64,000 bases of DNA from DAHUXD01 sp963736455 (GTDB lineage: Bacteria; Acidobacteriota; Thermoanaerobaculia; UBA5066; Gp7-AA6), in contig CAVTON010000002.1 in NCBI GenBank assembly GCA_963736455.1, positions 868,001 to 932,000 on the forward strand, read 5' to 3'. The notes beneath the pieces were generated by a model that saw only the letters and a program-made list of their open reading frames with translations, had not been told where the DNA came from and searched no databases. Each line of letters opens with the position of its first letter. The stretch's first letter is position 1. Positions 9,081 to 16,616 of the stretch are shown here, in pieces. Both the position numbers and the translations under genes were made by a program.

Positions 9081-10315
9081 GCCGCCCCCTGCGCGGCGAT
9101 GGCGCCGTCGGAAACCGGCGAGTAGGGCAGCGTCAGGGAGACCTCGTGGCCGCGCTCGAGGCGGTCCGCGAGGGAGATCGAGTGCGTTTCGGGATAGAGG
9201 AGCTCGAGGCGTCGCCGCGTCTTGCGGACGAACGAATCGTCGAGCGGTCCGGCGGTGCCGGAACCGGGCGAGGCCGCCGGGGACTCGCGCACCTCGATGC
9301 GGACCTCGCCTCCGTCGAGCCAGGCCCGGATCTCGACACGGGAGCGCCCCGGCCGGACGGAGGCTCCGTTGGCGATCGCGCCCTCGCAGAGCGGCAGCAG
9401 CACCAGGTTCGGAACGGCCGCGTCCAGCGCTTCGGTCTCGATCGCGAAGACGACCTCCAGGCGGTCGCGCAGGCGAGTCTGCTCGATCTGGAGGTAGAGC
9501 CGGATGTATTCGAGCTCCGTCTTCAGGGGCACCAGGCCGGCGGCGTCGTTGTGGAGCGCGAGGCGCAGGATGTCGCCGAGCTGAACGACGGTTCGGGCCG
9601 CCGCGCGGGGCTCGGTCCGGATCAGGGGCAGGATCGTCGAGAGCGTGTGGAAGAGAAATGGCGGATGGAGCCGGAGCTTCAGGGCTTCGAGCTGGGTGTG
9701 GACGAGCTCCCGTTCGAGCTCGGAGGCCTGGAGCTCTTTCTCGCGGTACGACTGGAAGTCGTCGAGCCCCCAGGTGACGCCGGCGATCCCGAAGAACGTG
9801 GCCAGGCGCGCCGCCCCGCCGAAGGAAAGCGTCGCGAGAAACGTGGCGAGGAAATCGGGGCCCGCGCCGGCGCGATCGGCCGCTCGCCAGAAGAGATTCG
9901 TGGCCGTCAGATGAACGAGCGCGGCCGCGGCGCCGACCGCCGCGAGCGCGAGGGCTCGGCCCGTGAATTGGCCTCGCCGCGGCCGGAAGCGCCGCGCGGC
10001 GGCCATGGCCGGAGGCGTGAGCAGCGCCCAGATGTATGCCGTCACGAAGCTCGCGGCGAGGAGGTCGGCCCACGGGAGCGCGAGCCTCGGCTGGAGCGAG
10101 GGCGCCCGCAGGTATCTCTGCGTGGCGATGAAAAGCGCCGCTCCGGTCCAGACGAGCAGGATCGTCAGCGCGGATCGCCCGTGCGACGAGCGCGGACCCG
10201 CCTCGAACGCTGCGGCGGGGCTCCGCCGGGACGAACCGGGGGACCGTGCCCCTCCCACGCCTCGCTCCAGGGCCGCACGGCCCGGAACTTCATGGCGCTC
10301 GGCCGACGCGATCAT
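9077..10315 (-). CDS. Degenerate LytS-like histidine kinase (pseudokinase)
   Basis: A 412-residue protein with the same plan as the kinase that follows: Arg/Ser-rich N-terminus, membrane helices about 48-185, coiled segment, His_kinase-like domain. The phospho-acceptor region reads LRLHPPFLFHTL, so the PHFLFN histidine is Pro219 and the Asn is His. The N-box reads LLPLCEGAIANG in place of LQPLVENAIKHG (ATP/Mg-binding Asn is Gly312). The G-box DDGPG is replaced by RESPAASPG. Neither phosphotransfer nor normal ATP binding is expected. The frame is open and coupled to both neighbours (10 nt after the regulator stop, ATGA before the kinase), which suggests a regulatory heterodimer partner. Confidence 0.85.
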   Translation of the reverse strand: MIASAERHEVPGRAALERGVGGARSPGSSRRSPAAAFEAGPRSSHGRSALTILLVWTGAALFIATQRYLRAPSLQPRLALPWADLLAASFVTAYIWALLTPPAMAAARRFRPRRGQFTGRALALAAVGAAAALVHLTATNLFWRAADRAGAGPDFLATFLATLSFGGAARLATFFGIAGVTWGLDDFQSYREKELQASELERELVHTQLEALKLRLHPPFLFHTLSTILPLIRTEPRAAARTVVQLGDILRLALHNDAAGLVPLKTELEYIRLYLQIEQTRLRDRLEVVFAIETEALDAAVPNLVLLPLCEGAIANGASVRPGRSRVEIRAWLDGGEVRIEVRESPAASPGSGTAGPLDDSFVRKTRRRLELLYPETHSISLADRLERGHEVSLTLPYSPVSDGAIAAQGAA

Positions 10316-10325
10316 GACCTCGACG

Positions 10326-11093
10326 CTAGACCGCGAGTCTCCGGAAGTCCTTGAGGCGTTCGCGGTATGTGCTCGACAGGGTCAGCCTCGCCCCGTCCTT
10401 GAGCGTCACGGCGTAGTCGCCATTGAACCAGGGGTGCATCTCCCGGATCCGGTCGATGTTGACGATCGTCGAGCGATGGATGCGGAAGAAGTGGCGCGGA
10501 TCCAGCCGTGCCTCGATGCCGGTGGTCGTCTCGTGGTACACGTACACGTCCTTGCCGACGTGGAGCCGCACGTTGTTGCGCGCGGATTCGATCCAGTCGA
10601 TGTCCGCGACCTTCAGGAAGACGCTGCGATCCTCTTTCTTGATGAGCAGCCACTCGGGATACGTCCGTTCGCGCTGGATGTCCTGAAGCAGCGCCTGGAG
10701 CTCGGCTTTGAGGTTCTTCGACGCGCTGCGGTCGATGGCGGCGCGGGCGCGGTCCACCGCCTCGTGGAGACGCTCGCTCGAGAAGGGCTTCATCAGGTAG
10801 TCCACCGCGTGCGCCTCGAACGCCTTCAGCGCGTAGCGATCGAACGCCGTCACGAAGATGACGGCGGGGAGGTTCTCGGCGCCGAGGCTCGCCAGAACGC
10901 CGAAGCCGTCGAGCCCGGGCATCTGGACGTCGAGGAGAACCAGGTCGGGCTTGTCGGCGGCGATCGCCTTGACCGCATCGAAGCCGTCGCCGCATTCGCC
11001 GATGACTTCGAGGTCGGGTTCGTCCTGCAGTCCGTTGCGCACCCACTCGCGCGCGAGCGGCTCGTCGTCCACGATCAGAGTTCGGATCTTCAT
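10326..11093 (-). CDS. LytTR-family response regulator
   Basis: A 255-residue regulator. The N-terminal receiver has the acidic pair VDDE, phospho-acceptor Asp55 (LVLLDVQMPGLDG), conserved Thr (VTAFD) and Lys (MKPF). The C-terminal LytTR DNA-binding domain contains VADIDWIESARNNVRLH, RIHRSTIVNIDRI and FNGDYAVTLKDG. The start is ATG 11093 with AGGAGG 7 nt upstream. It is the first gene of a unit with two LytS-type proteins and the hydrolase-like protein, so it is probably phosphorylated by the intact kinase and likely controls the operon or a cell-envelope target. Confidence 0.92.
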   Translation of the reverse strand: MKIRTLIVDDEPLAREWVRNGLQDEPDLEVIGECGDGFDAVKAIAADKPDLVLLDVQMPGLDGFGVLASLGAENLPAVIFVTAFDRYALKAFEAHAVDYLMKPFSSERLHEAVDRARAAIDRSASKNLKAELQALLQDIQRERTYPEWLLIKKEDRSVFLKVADIDWIESARNNVRLHVGKDVYVYHETTTGIEARLDPRHFFRIHRSTIVNIDRIREMHPWFNGDYAVTLKDGARLTLSSTYRERLKDFRRLAV

Positions 11094-11448
11094 CCCTGTC
11101 CTCCTTCGCCTGTCTCCTGCAACTTTCCTGCAACGCCGCAGAGCGTGATACGTAAGGAAACACAAGGGGTTACGAAAAATGCCCGCGCCGGGCGACTCAA
11201 GAATCCGGACGAAACGTTCATAAACCGGAACGCGGCGACGAATCTCCACACGGGCGCGACTCCGGGCGGGACGAAGCCTCGGACCGGAGGGACGGGCCGG
11301 AGCGGCGCCGAGGCCGGCGCCGGAGCCGGTTTGGAAATTATTTTTTCGGGTTCGCCGCCGCGCTCCGTGTACTCGTCGCGTTCGGCCCTGTGACCCCCTC
11401 TCCCCGTGAGGGGAGAGGGTTGGGGCGAGGGTCCTTCGGGATCGGGCC
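11094..11448. other. Gene-free region between modC and LytTR operon
   Basis: These 355 nt separate two operons on the same strand. They hold the palindrome described at 11396-11430, a short T-rich patch near 11337-11346, and the Shine-Dalgarno AGGAGG of the LytTR gene. I see no convincing -10/-35 pair and no coding frame with a plausible product. Confidence 0.6.
11396..11430. repeat. Palindromic intergenic repeat, CCCTCTCCCC family, copy 1
   Basis: CCCTCTCCCC (11396-11405), loop GTGA, GGGGAGAGGG (11410-11419): a perfect 10-bp stem followed by the tail TTGGGGCGAGG. A second copy with the same stem and tail lies at 35775-35805. It stands just past the stop of modC, where it may also act as a transcript-end hairpin, but no U-tract follows. 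Confidence 0.75.
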
Positions 11449-12510
11449 TCAGCGCAGGCGCCGGAACGCCTGGCTCTTGACCGCGATCCACACGTCGGCG
11501 CCGGCGGCGAGGCGGAGCTCGTCGGCGGACGATTTGGTCAGCCGGGCCGTCCAGTCGAGGCCGCCGGCGGCGACGCGGACCCAGGCGTTCGCTCCGTCCG
11601 GCGCCACCGAAACGACCTGCCCGGCGCGGACGTTGCGCGCCGAAACACCCGTCAGGGGGCGCGTCGAGACGAGGACGTCTTCGGGCGCGACCGAGAAAAC
11701 GGCGAAGCTCGACCCGCGCGCCGCCTCTTCCAAGGGAACGGCGAAGCGCGCGTCGCCGATCCGGAGCGAGCCGAGCTCGCCCGTGGCGGTCGCGGATTCG
11801 AGGTCTCCGGCGAGAATGTTGTCGAAACGCGCCTCGGGATCCTCGCGGGACATCGACTCGATCGCGGCCTCCGGCGTTCCGGCGAAGACCACCGCTCCGC
11901 GCTGGAGCACCAGCGCGGCCTCGGCGACGGCCCGCGCCTCGCCGGCGTTGTGGGTCACGTAGAGGAAGGGGACGCCCAGGGTCTCGCGCACCCGCAGCAG
12001 ATAGGGGAGGATCCGCCCGCGCAGTGCCGGGTCTACGGCCGCCAGGGGCTCGTCGAGGAGGAGCAGGCGGGGCTCCGTCGCGATCGCCCGCGCCAGCGCC
12101 ACGCGCTGACGCTCTCCGCCCGAGAGCGTCGCCGGAAAGCGATCGAGCAGCGGGGCGATCTCCAGGATCTCGACGGCCTCTTCGAAGAGCCGCGGGTCGG
12201 CGCGCTTGCCGATCCCGAACCGGACGTTGCCCCGGACGTCGAGGTGGGGAAACAGGCACGCGTCCTGCGGCACGTAGCCCATCCGCCGGCGCTCGGGGGG
12301 GAGCCTCAAGTTCGCCGCCGTGTCCATCACGCGCTCGCCGCGGATCACGACGCGCCCCGCGGCCTTCGGACGCAGGCCGGCGATCGACTCGAGCAGAGAG
12401 GTCTTTCCCGAGCCCGAGGGCCCAAGCACCGCGACCGTATCGGCGGGCAGAGCGGCCGCGACCTCCAGACGGAAGCGGGAAAGGGGCAGGACGAGATCGA
12501 GCTCGATCAC
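11449..12510 (-). CDS. modC: Molybdate ABC transporter ATP-binding protein
   Basis: A 353-residue ATPase. Walker A is GPSGSGKTS, Q-loop YVPQDACLFPHL, signature LSGGERQRVALARAI, Walker B RLLLLDEPLAAVD and H-loop YVTHN. The last roughly 70 residues (VRAGQVVSVAPDGANAWVRV onwards) form a molybdate-binding TOBE/Mop domain. It powers uptake through ModB. The start is GTG 12510 in a GTGA overlap with modB; the frame is open upstream, but that is modB antisense-like sequence. Length and domain order are typical of ModC. Confidence 0.93.
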   Translation of the reverse strand: MIELDLVLPLSRFRLEVAAALPADTVAVLGPSGSGKTSLLESIAGLRPKAAGRVVIRGERVMDTAANLRLPPERRRMGYVPQDACLFPHLDVRGNVRFGIGKRADPRLFEEAVEILEIAPLLDRFPATLSGGERQRVALARAIATEPRLLLLDEPLAAVDPALRGRILPYLLRVRETLGVPFLYVTHNAGEARAVAEAALVLQRGAVVFAGTPEAAIESMSREDPEARFDNILAGDLESATATGELGSLRIGDARFAVPLEEAARGSSFAVFSVAPEDVLVSTRPLTGVSARNVRAGQVVSVAPDGANAWVRVAAGGLDWTARLTKSSADELRLAAGADVWIAVKSQAFRRLR

Positions 12511-13187
12511 GCGGCCGATCGCCGGGAGCGCCGCCGGGTCAGGACCTCGGTGGCCCAGACGATGACGAAGGCGATGACGACCGTCACGCCGACCAGCCGC
12601 ATCGCGGACTCGTCCCGGCCGATGTGGGTGCGCTGGAAAATGGCGAGAGCCATCGTCTGCGTGCGGCCGGGAATGTTTCCGGCGATCATGATCGTCGCGC
12701 CGAACTCGCCCAGGGCCCGCGAAAACGCGAGCAGCGTGCCGGCGAGAATCCCGCGCCACGCCAGGGGCAGCGCGACGCGCCGGAAGACGGCGAGGGGCCC
12801 GCTTCCGAGCGACCGCCCCATCGCGAGCAGGCGCGGATCGATCTCCTCGAAGGCGGCCCGGACGGGCCGGACGAGAAGCGGAAACGACATCACGGCGGTC
12901 GCGATCACGACCGCCTTCCACGTGAAGAGGATCTCGACGCCGAGCGCGTCGAGGAGCCGGCCGAGGGCGCCCGAGCGCTTCAGGGCCTCGAGGAGCAGGA
13001 GGCCCACGGCCGTCGGCGGCAGGACGAGGGGCAGCGACAGCGTCGTCTCGACGAGCGTGCGCCATGCGCCGGCGCCCCGTGAGAGCCTCCAGGCCGTGAA
13101 GAGGCCGATCGGCAGAATCACGAGCGTGGCGATTCCCGCCACCCGCAGGGTCAGCAGGAAGATCGAGAGGTCGGAGGGTGTCGCCAC
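12507..13187 (-). CDS. modB: Molybdate ABC transporter permease
   Basis: A 226-residue permease with about five membrane helices and the EAA-type cytoplasmic loop (AMGRSLGSGPLAVFRRVALP, then GEFGATIMIAGNIPGRTQTM, a well-conserved ModB segment). It forms the channel for molybdate or tungstate. The start is GTG 13187, 1 nt after the modA stop; the open frame above belongs to modA antisense sequence. It is coupled downstream to modC by GTGA. Confidence 0.93.
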   Translation of the reverse strand: MATPSDLSIFLLTLRVAGIATLVILPIGLFTAWRLSRGAGAWRTLVETTLSLPLVLPPTAVGLLLLEALKRSGALGRLLDALGVEILFTWKAVVIATAVMSFPLLVRPVRAAFEEIDPRLLAMGRSLGSGPLAVFRRVALPLAWRGILAGTLLAFSRALGEFGATIMIAGNIPGRTQTMALAIFQRTHIGRDESAMRLVGVTVVIAFVIVWATEVLTRRRSRRSAA

Positions 13188-13188
13188 T

Positions 13189-13941
13189 TCACTTCGAACC
13201 GCGCACGAGGAATCCCCGTTTCTCGAACTCGGCGCGGCCGTCCGGGCCGGCGAGAAACGCCGCGAAAGCGGCGGCGTCGGCCGGATGCCTGGAGGATGCC
13301 ACGGGCGCAACCGAATAGAGGATCTCGGGGCCGTCCTTGACCGCATAAATGATCTTCGCCGCCTTCGCGATCTCGGCGTCCGTCCGATAGACGATCGCCG
13401 CCGCGACGCCGCCGCTCTCGACCGCCGAGAGCGCTCCGCGCACGTCGAGCGTCGGCACGACCTTCGGCTCGATCTTTTCCCAGAGGCCGACGCGGGCCAG
13501 CCATTTCTTCGCATAGACGCCGGCGGGAACCGCCGCGGGATCCGCCAGGGCGATCTTCGGAAACGCGAGCAGGCCGTCCGGTGAGGAGAGGCTCGCCGTC
13601 GAGTCCTTCGGGACCATGACGACGAGCGCATTCGAGAGAAACTCGCGTCGGTCGCCGGCGCGGACGAGGCCGGCCTTCTCGAGGATGTCCATCTTCGCCG
13701 TGTCGGCGGAGAAGAAGACGTCCGCCGGAGCTCCCGCCTGGATCTGCCGCGCCAGGTCGCTCGAGGCGCCGAACGAATAGGCGACGTGCTGTCCCGTCTT
13801 CGCTTCGTAGGCCCTGCCGAGGTCCTCGAGAGCCTCGGTCAGGCTCGCGGCTCCGAAGACGAGGAGCTCGGGCCGGGGCTCGGCCATGCCCGAGAAGAGC
13901 AGAAACGCGAGCACCAGGACGAGACCGGAAGACTTTCGCAC
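13189..13941 (-). CDS. modA: Periplasmic molybdate-binding protein
   Basis: A 250-residue substrate-binding protein with a signal peptide (SSGLVLVLAFLLFSGMA). Typical ModA segments are LLVFGAASLTEAL, YSFGASSDLARQIQAGAPAD, FFSADTAKMD and the C-terminal AAAIVYRTDAEIA. The Ser residues in AASL and GASS, and the Tyr in VYRTDA, are the usual oxyanion ligands. The start is GTG 13941 with AGGAGG 5 nt upstream. It is the second gene of the unit, 10 nt after the HTH-TOBE regulator and immediately before modB. Confidence 0.93.
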   Translation of the reverse strand: MRKSSGLVLVLAFLLFSGMAEPRPELLVFGAASLTEALEDLGRAYEAKTGQHVAYSFGASSDLARQIQAGAPADVFFSADTAKMDILEKAGLVRAGDRREFLSNALVVMVPKDSTASLSSPDGLLAFPKIALADPAAVPAGVYAKKWLARVGLWEKIEPKVVPTLDVRGALSAVESGGVAAAIVYRTDAEIAKAAKIIYAVKDGPEILYSVAPVASSRHPADAAAFAAFLAGPDGRAEFEKRGFLVRGSK

Positions 13942-13951
13942 GATCGCCTCC

Positions 13952-14359
13952 TCATTCCGCTCGGATCACCATGACCTCGGTCGCCTTGATCAGCGCGTAG
14001 GCGTCGACGCCGGGCTTCAGCTGCAAGTCGCGCGCTGCCGACCTGGTGATGATGGCGGTCAGCCTCTGCCCGGCGACGTCGAGCGTGACCTCCGCGAGCA
14101 GACCCGAAATGCGGACGCGGGCGACCTTCCCGAGAAGCTTGTTGCGCCCGCTGATGGCGTCCAGGGCCGAGCTCGGGCGCATCGGGCCTGCGCCGCCGAG
14201 ACGGCGGATCTCCGACGCGGGGATCCGGTGGTGGCCGCCCGGAGTGCGCACCGAGCGAATCTTCCGGCGGTAGATCCACTGCTTGATCGTCTGGTAGCTG
14301 ACGCCGAGCGCCGCGGCGGCCTCGGCCGGTGTGAGCGGGTGACGCGCGGAGAGGCTCAT
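13952..14359 (-). CDS. HTH-TOBE molybdate-responsive regulator
   Basis: A 135-residue protein. Residues about 9-55 form an excisionase/MerR-type helix-turn-helix (LTPAEAAAALGVSYQTIKQW, then GGHHRIPASEIRRL). Residues about 68-133 form a single Mop/TOBE oxyanion-binding domain (ISGRNKLLGKVARV, TAIITRSAARDL). It combines the DNA-binding and molybdate-binding roles of ModE in a smaller, unrelated architecture. It is the first gene of the mod operon and probably represses its own promoter when molybdate is bound (inference). The start is ATG 14359, with TAGAAT 8 nt upstream and no ribosome site. Confidence 0.88.
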   Translation of the reverse strand: MSLSARHPLTPAEAAAALGVSYQTIKQWIYRRKIRSVRTPGGHHRIPASEIRRLGGAGPMRPSSALDAISGRNKLLGKVARVRISGLLAEVTLDVAGQRLTAIITRSAARDLQLKPGVDAYALIKATEVMVIRAE

Positions 14360-14367
14360 GCTGGTCG

Positions 14368-14373
14368 ATTCTA
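14368..14373 (-). promoter_or_regulatory. -10 box TAGAAT, leaderless promoter of mod operon
   Basis: TAGAAT on the minus strand ends 8 nt before ATG 14359. There is no Shine-Dalgarno sequence. It directly abuts a 12-bp palindrome. Confidence 0.55.
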
Positions 14374-14385
14374 TATGAATTCATA
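14374..14385. promoter_or_regulatory. Perfect 12-bp palindrome, candidate mod operator
   Basis: TATGAATTCATA is a perfect inverted repeat touching the upstream edge of the -10 box of the regulator-modABC operon. It stands in an AT-rich patch that contrasts with its GC-rich surroundings. A dimeric HTH-TOBE protein bound here would block RNA polymerase. The operator role is inferred from position and symmetry. Confidence 0.5.
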
Positions 14386-14417
14386 CGGTTAATTTGCATT
14401 GAGCCGGTTGAAACAAG

Positions 14418-15443
14418 ATGCTTCCGAGGCCGTTCGAAAGGAGCTCCGATGCGATGCTTGCCGGAGGGATAGATGCCGACGAATTTCGCGTACGGCGGTT
14501 CAAGCTCTTCATGAGCGGCTATGCGTTCGATCCTCGCCTCACGTGGCGCTTCCAGGCCGCCTTCGAGAGCACGGCGGCGAACCGGTACCTCGAAGATGCG
14601 TGGCTCGCGTGGAACTTCGACGAGGCGGCCTCGATCCAGATGGGTCAGTACAAGATGCCATTTGCGCGCGAGGAGCTCTATAACGACGGCTTCATTCAGT
14701 TTCCGGAACGGGCGATCGCCGTCGATGCCTTCAAGCCGAGCCGCGACATCGGATTCATGACCTACGGCTCCGTCTGCAACGTCCTGAACTACGCCGTCGG
14801 CGTCTTCGGTGGAGACGGCCAGAACACGCTTCGCGCCTCCGACCACGTCATGCCTGTCGCGCGTGTCGTCTTCAATCCGATCGGGACGATGGGCAACTCC
14901 GAGGCCGACATCCAGGACCACAAGACGCCGGCTCTCTCGTTCGGCGCCAACGGCTTCGCGAACACGCTCCGGAAGGTCTCGAATACCGCCTTCGAGGCCC
15001 TGACCCTGAACTACGCGGGTCCGACAGGGTGGCTCGGCCGCAATGCAAACCTCTTCACGATGGGCGAGGGCGTCGACGTCAAGTCGTGGGGCTTCGACGC
15101 CCAGTTCAAGTGGCATGGCCTCTCGGTCCAGAGCGAGGGCTTCTACGGCCAGGTCGTCGGTGACACCAGTGGGGTTCGCTTGTATGCGTACGGCTGGTAC
15201 GGTCAGGCCGGGTACTTCATTCTTCCCGGGCATCTGGACGTCGCGGACCGCTATTCGCTCGTCGACTACGATCGGAACGTCCCGTCGAACGACATCACCG
15301 CGGTCTCGGCCGATACCAGCTACTACTTCAGGCAGAATAGCGTGAAGATCACGTTCGACTACACGCGCACGCATCGGCAACGTGCGGACCTCGGCCCTGC
15401 GAACGACCAGGCCTTCGTCTTGCAGGTCCAGCTGATGCCCTGA
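14418..15443 (+). pseudogene. 5'-truncated OprO/OprP-type porin
   Basis: The 341-codon frame matches the phosphate-selective porin O/P family from its middle onward: FRVRRFKLFMSGY, WRFQAAFE, LEDAWLAWNF, MGQYKMPFAREEL, the IQFPERAIAV region and SRDIGFMTYG. The C-terminal strand ends QAFVLQVQLMP, close to the usual aromatic end. Missing are the signal peptide and the first part of the mature barrel; a stop codon in frame lies just 9 nt before the first ATG. Without a signal peptide it cannot reach the outer membrane, so I read it as a remnant left by a deletion next to the mod promoter. An N-terminus lost through sequencing error is less likely. Confidence 0.7.
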
Positions 15444-15479
15444 CTCGTTCGGCGATCGGGGTCGAGCCGCGGGGCGGAC

Positions 15480-16226
15480 TCAGGACCGCAGGCCGAAGGT
15501 CACCGTCACGGTGAGGTAAACGCTGACGGCACGGCCGTTCAGAGTGGCCGGACGGTAGCGCCACCGGCGCACGGCGTCTTCGGCCGCGCGGTCGAGCGTC
15601 CCTCCGGCGGACTTCAGGACGCGGACCTCGTCGACGCCGCCGCCCGCGGTGATCACGGCCTCGAGGATCACGACCCCCTCGATCCGTGCCCGCCGCATCG
15701 GCTCCGGATACTCCGGCTCGACCCGGGATTCGAGCATCGGCGGCCGGACGTCGCCGCCGATTACCAGCGGCGCGCCGGCCGAGCCGGTGCCGGTTCCCGA
15801 GCCGTTTCCCTCGCCCGTTGCTCCCGGCACTCCCGGGCCGCTCCCGGAATCTCCGCCCTCGTCCGGGCCGTCGACGACGGGGCCGTCGGTCTCGGGCGGC
15901 GCCGCCGGCTCGATGGCTGCGGCAGCGGCGTCCGGAGGCGCCATGCGTGCGACGACGGGCACGGGCGCGGGTGATCGGTCGGGCTTCGTCGTCCTCGCGA
16001 CGTGGCGCGGTCCCTCCGATCCGGGAGGAGCCGGCGGCGCGAGCGAGACCGGCATGATGATCGCGTCGCGATCGGGCGGCGCCGGCGGCTCGCCCGTACT
16101 CCACACCGACGCTCCGACGAGCGCGGCGATCGTCGCCGCATGGAGTCCGATCGCGAGCGGCAGGCTCCGCTTGCGCCCCTCCAGCCGGTGCGTTTTCCCG
16201 GATTCGAGCAGCGTCGTGTCGAACAT
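15480..16226 (-). CDS. TonB-family energy transducer
   Basis: A 248-residue protein. It has a short cytoplasmic N-terminus, one membrane helix (LAIGLHAATIAALVGASVW), a Pro/Ala/Gly/Asp-rich periplasmic linker (about residues 50-155, with a GSG/GTG-rich stretch) and a C-terminal TonB domain (RVEPEYPEPMRRARIEG, then VLKSAGGTLDRAAEDAVRRW and YRPATLNGRAV). It would pass proton-motive energy to TonB-dependent outer-membrane receptors. The start is ATG 16226 with AGGAGG 6 nt upstream; the longer open frame runs through the tRNA gene and is not credible. No ExbB/ExbD gene is nearby. Confidence 0.88.
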   Translation of the reverse strand: MFDTTLLESGKTHRLEGRKRSLPLAIGLHAATIAALVGASVWSTGEPPAPPDRDAIIMPVSLAPPAPPGSEGPRHVARTTKPDRSPAPVPVVARMAPPDAAAAAIEPAAPPETDGPVVDGPDEGGDSGSGPGVPGATGEGNGSGTGTGSAGAPLVIGGDVRPPMLESRVEPEYPEPMRRARIEGVVILEAVITAGGGVDEVRVLKSAGGTLDRAAEDAVRRWRYRPATLNGRAVSVYLTVTVTFGLRS

Positions 16227-16336
16227 GGCGGCCCTCCTGGAGAGGAGGACACCGGGGGTTCGAATCCGGTTCCTGCGCGGAAAGGCGGGAGCCCGGAAGG
16301 ACGCCTGTGAGCGCGCTCGCGGAAAAGCGGCGGAAC

Positions 16337-16412
16337 TGGAGCCGATGACCGGACTTGAACCGGTGACCTGCGGTTTACGAAACCGCTGCTCTACCGACTG
16401 AGCTACATCGGC
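16337..16412 (-). tRNA. tRNA-Thr (anticodon CGU)
   Basis: The minus strand folds as a full cloverleaf. The acceptor stem GCCGATG/CATCGGC pairs perfectly. The D-arm contains AGCTCAGTCGGTAGAGC. The anticodon stem GCGGT/ACCGC carries loop TTCGTAA with anticodon CGT, and the T-arm contains GGTTCAAGTCC. The discriminator is T, and CCA is encoded (16339-16337). It reads ACG codons and closely resembles enterobacterial thrW in sequence pattern. Confidence 0.95.
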
Positions 16413-16616
16413 TCGGGAGCGGCGCATCTTACGGGATGCGCGCGATCGAGGTCAATCGCGCGCACCGGGATCGCGTCGTATTGCGGGCGGGTCAATGGTT
16501 GCCGCCGCCGCGGCCGGCCCTGATGTCGTGCACCGCGGTGTCGACGTCTTTGTGGAACTGACTGGTCCCGCGAGGATGGAGGTCCCTCCGGCCGGCCGGA
16601 GGCGCTTCGCACGCGC
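16413..16616. other. Spacer between tRNA-Thr and smc
   Basis: These 204 nt follow the smc stop on the minus strand. A short open frame there ends at 16492 (QFHKDVDTAVHDIRAG near its end) but has no ATG, GTG or TTG start and no recognised product. I do not call it a gene. No clear terminator is visible. Confidence 0.4.

Noticed and set aside
11396..11419. Rho-independent terminator of modC
   Set aside because: The stem is strong but no U-tract follows in the direction of modC transcription, and the same element occurs elsewhere; called a repeat.
16245..16285. tRNA-like T-arm (GGGGGTTCGAATCC) upstream of the TonB gene
   Set aside because: No matching acceptor stem, D-arm or anticodon arm can be found on either side; treated as chance or a very old remnant.
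16492..16613. Short frame with QFHKDVDTAVHDIRAG near its end
   Set aside because: It has no usual start codon and no recognised family, and most of it lies in the smc-tRNA spacer; mentioned only in the spacer entry.
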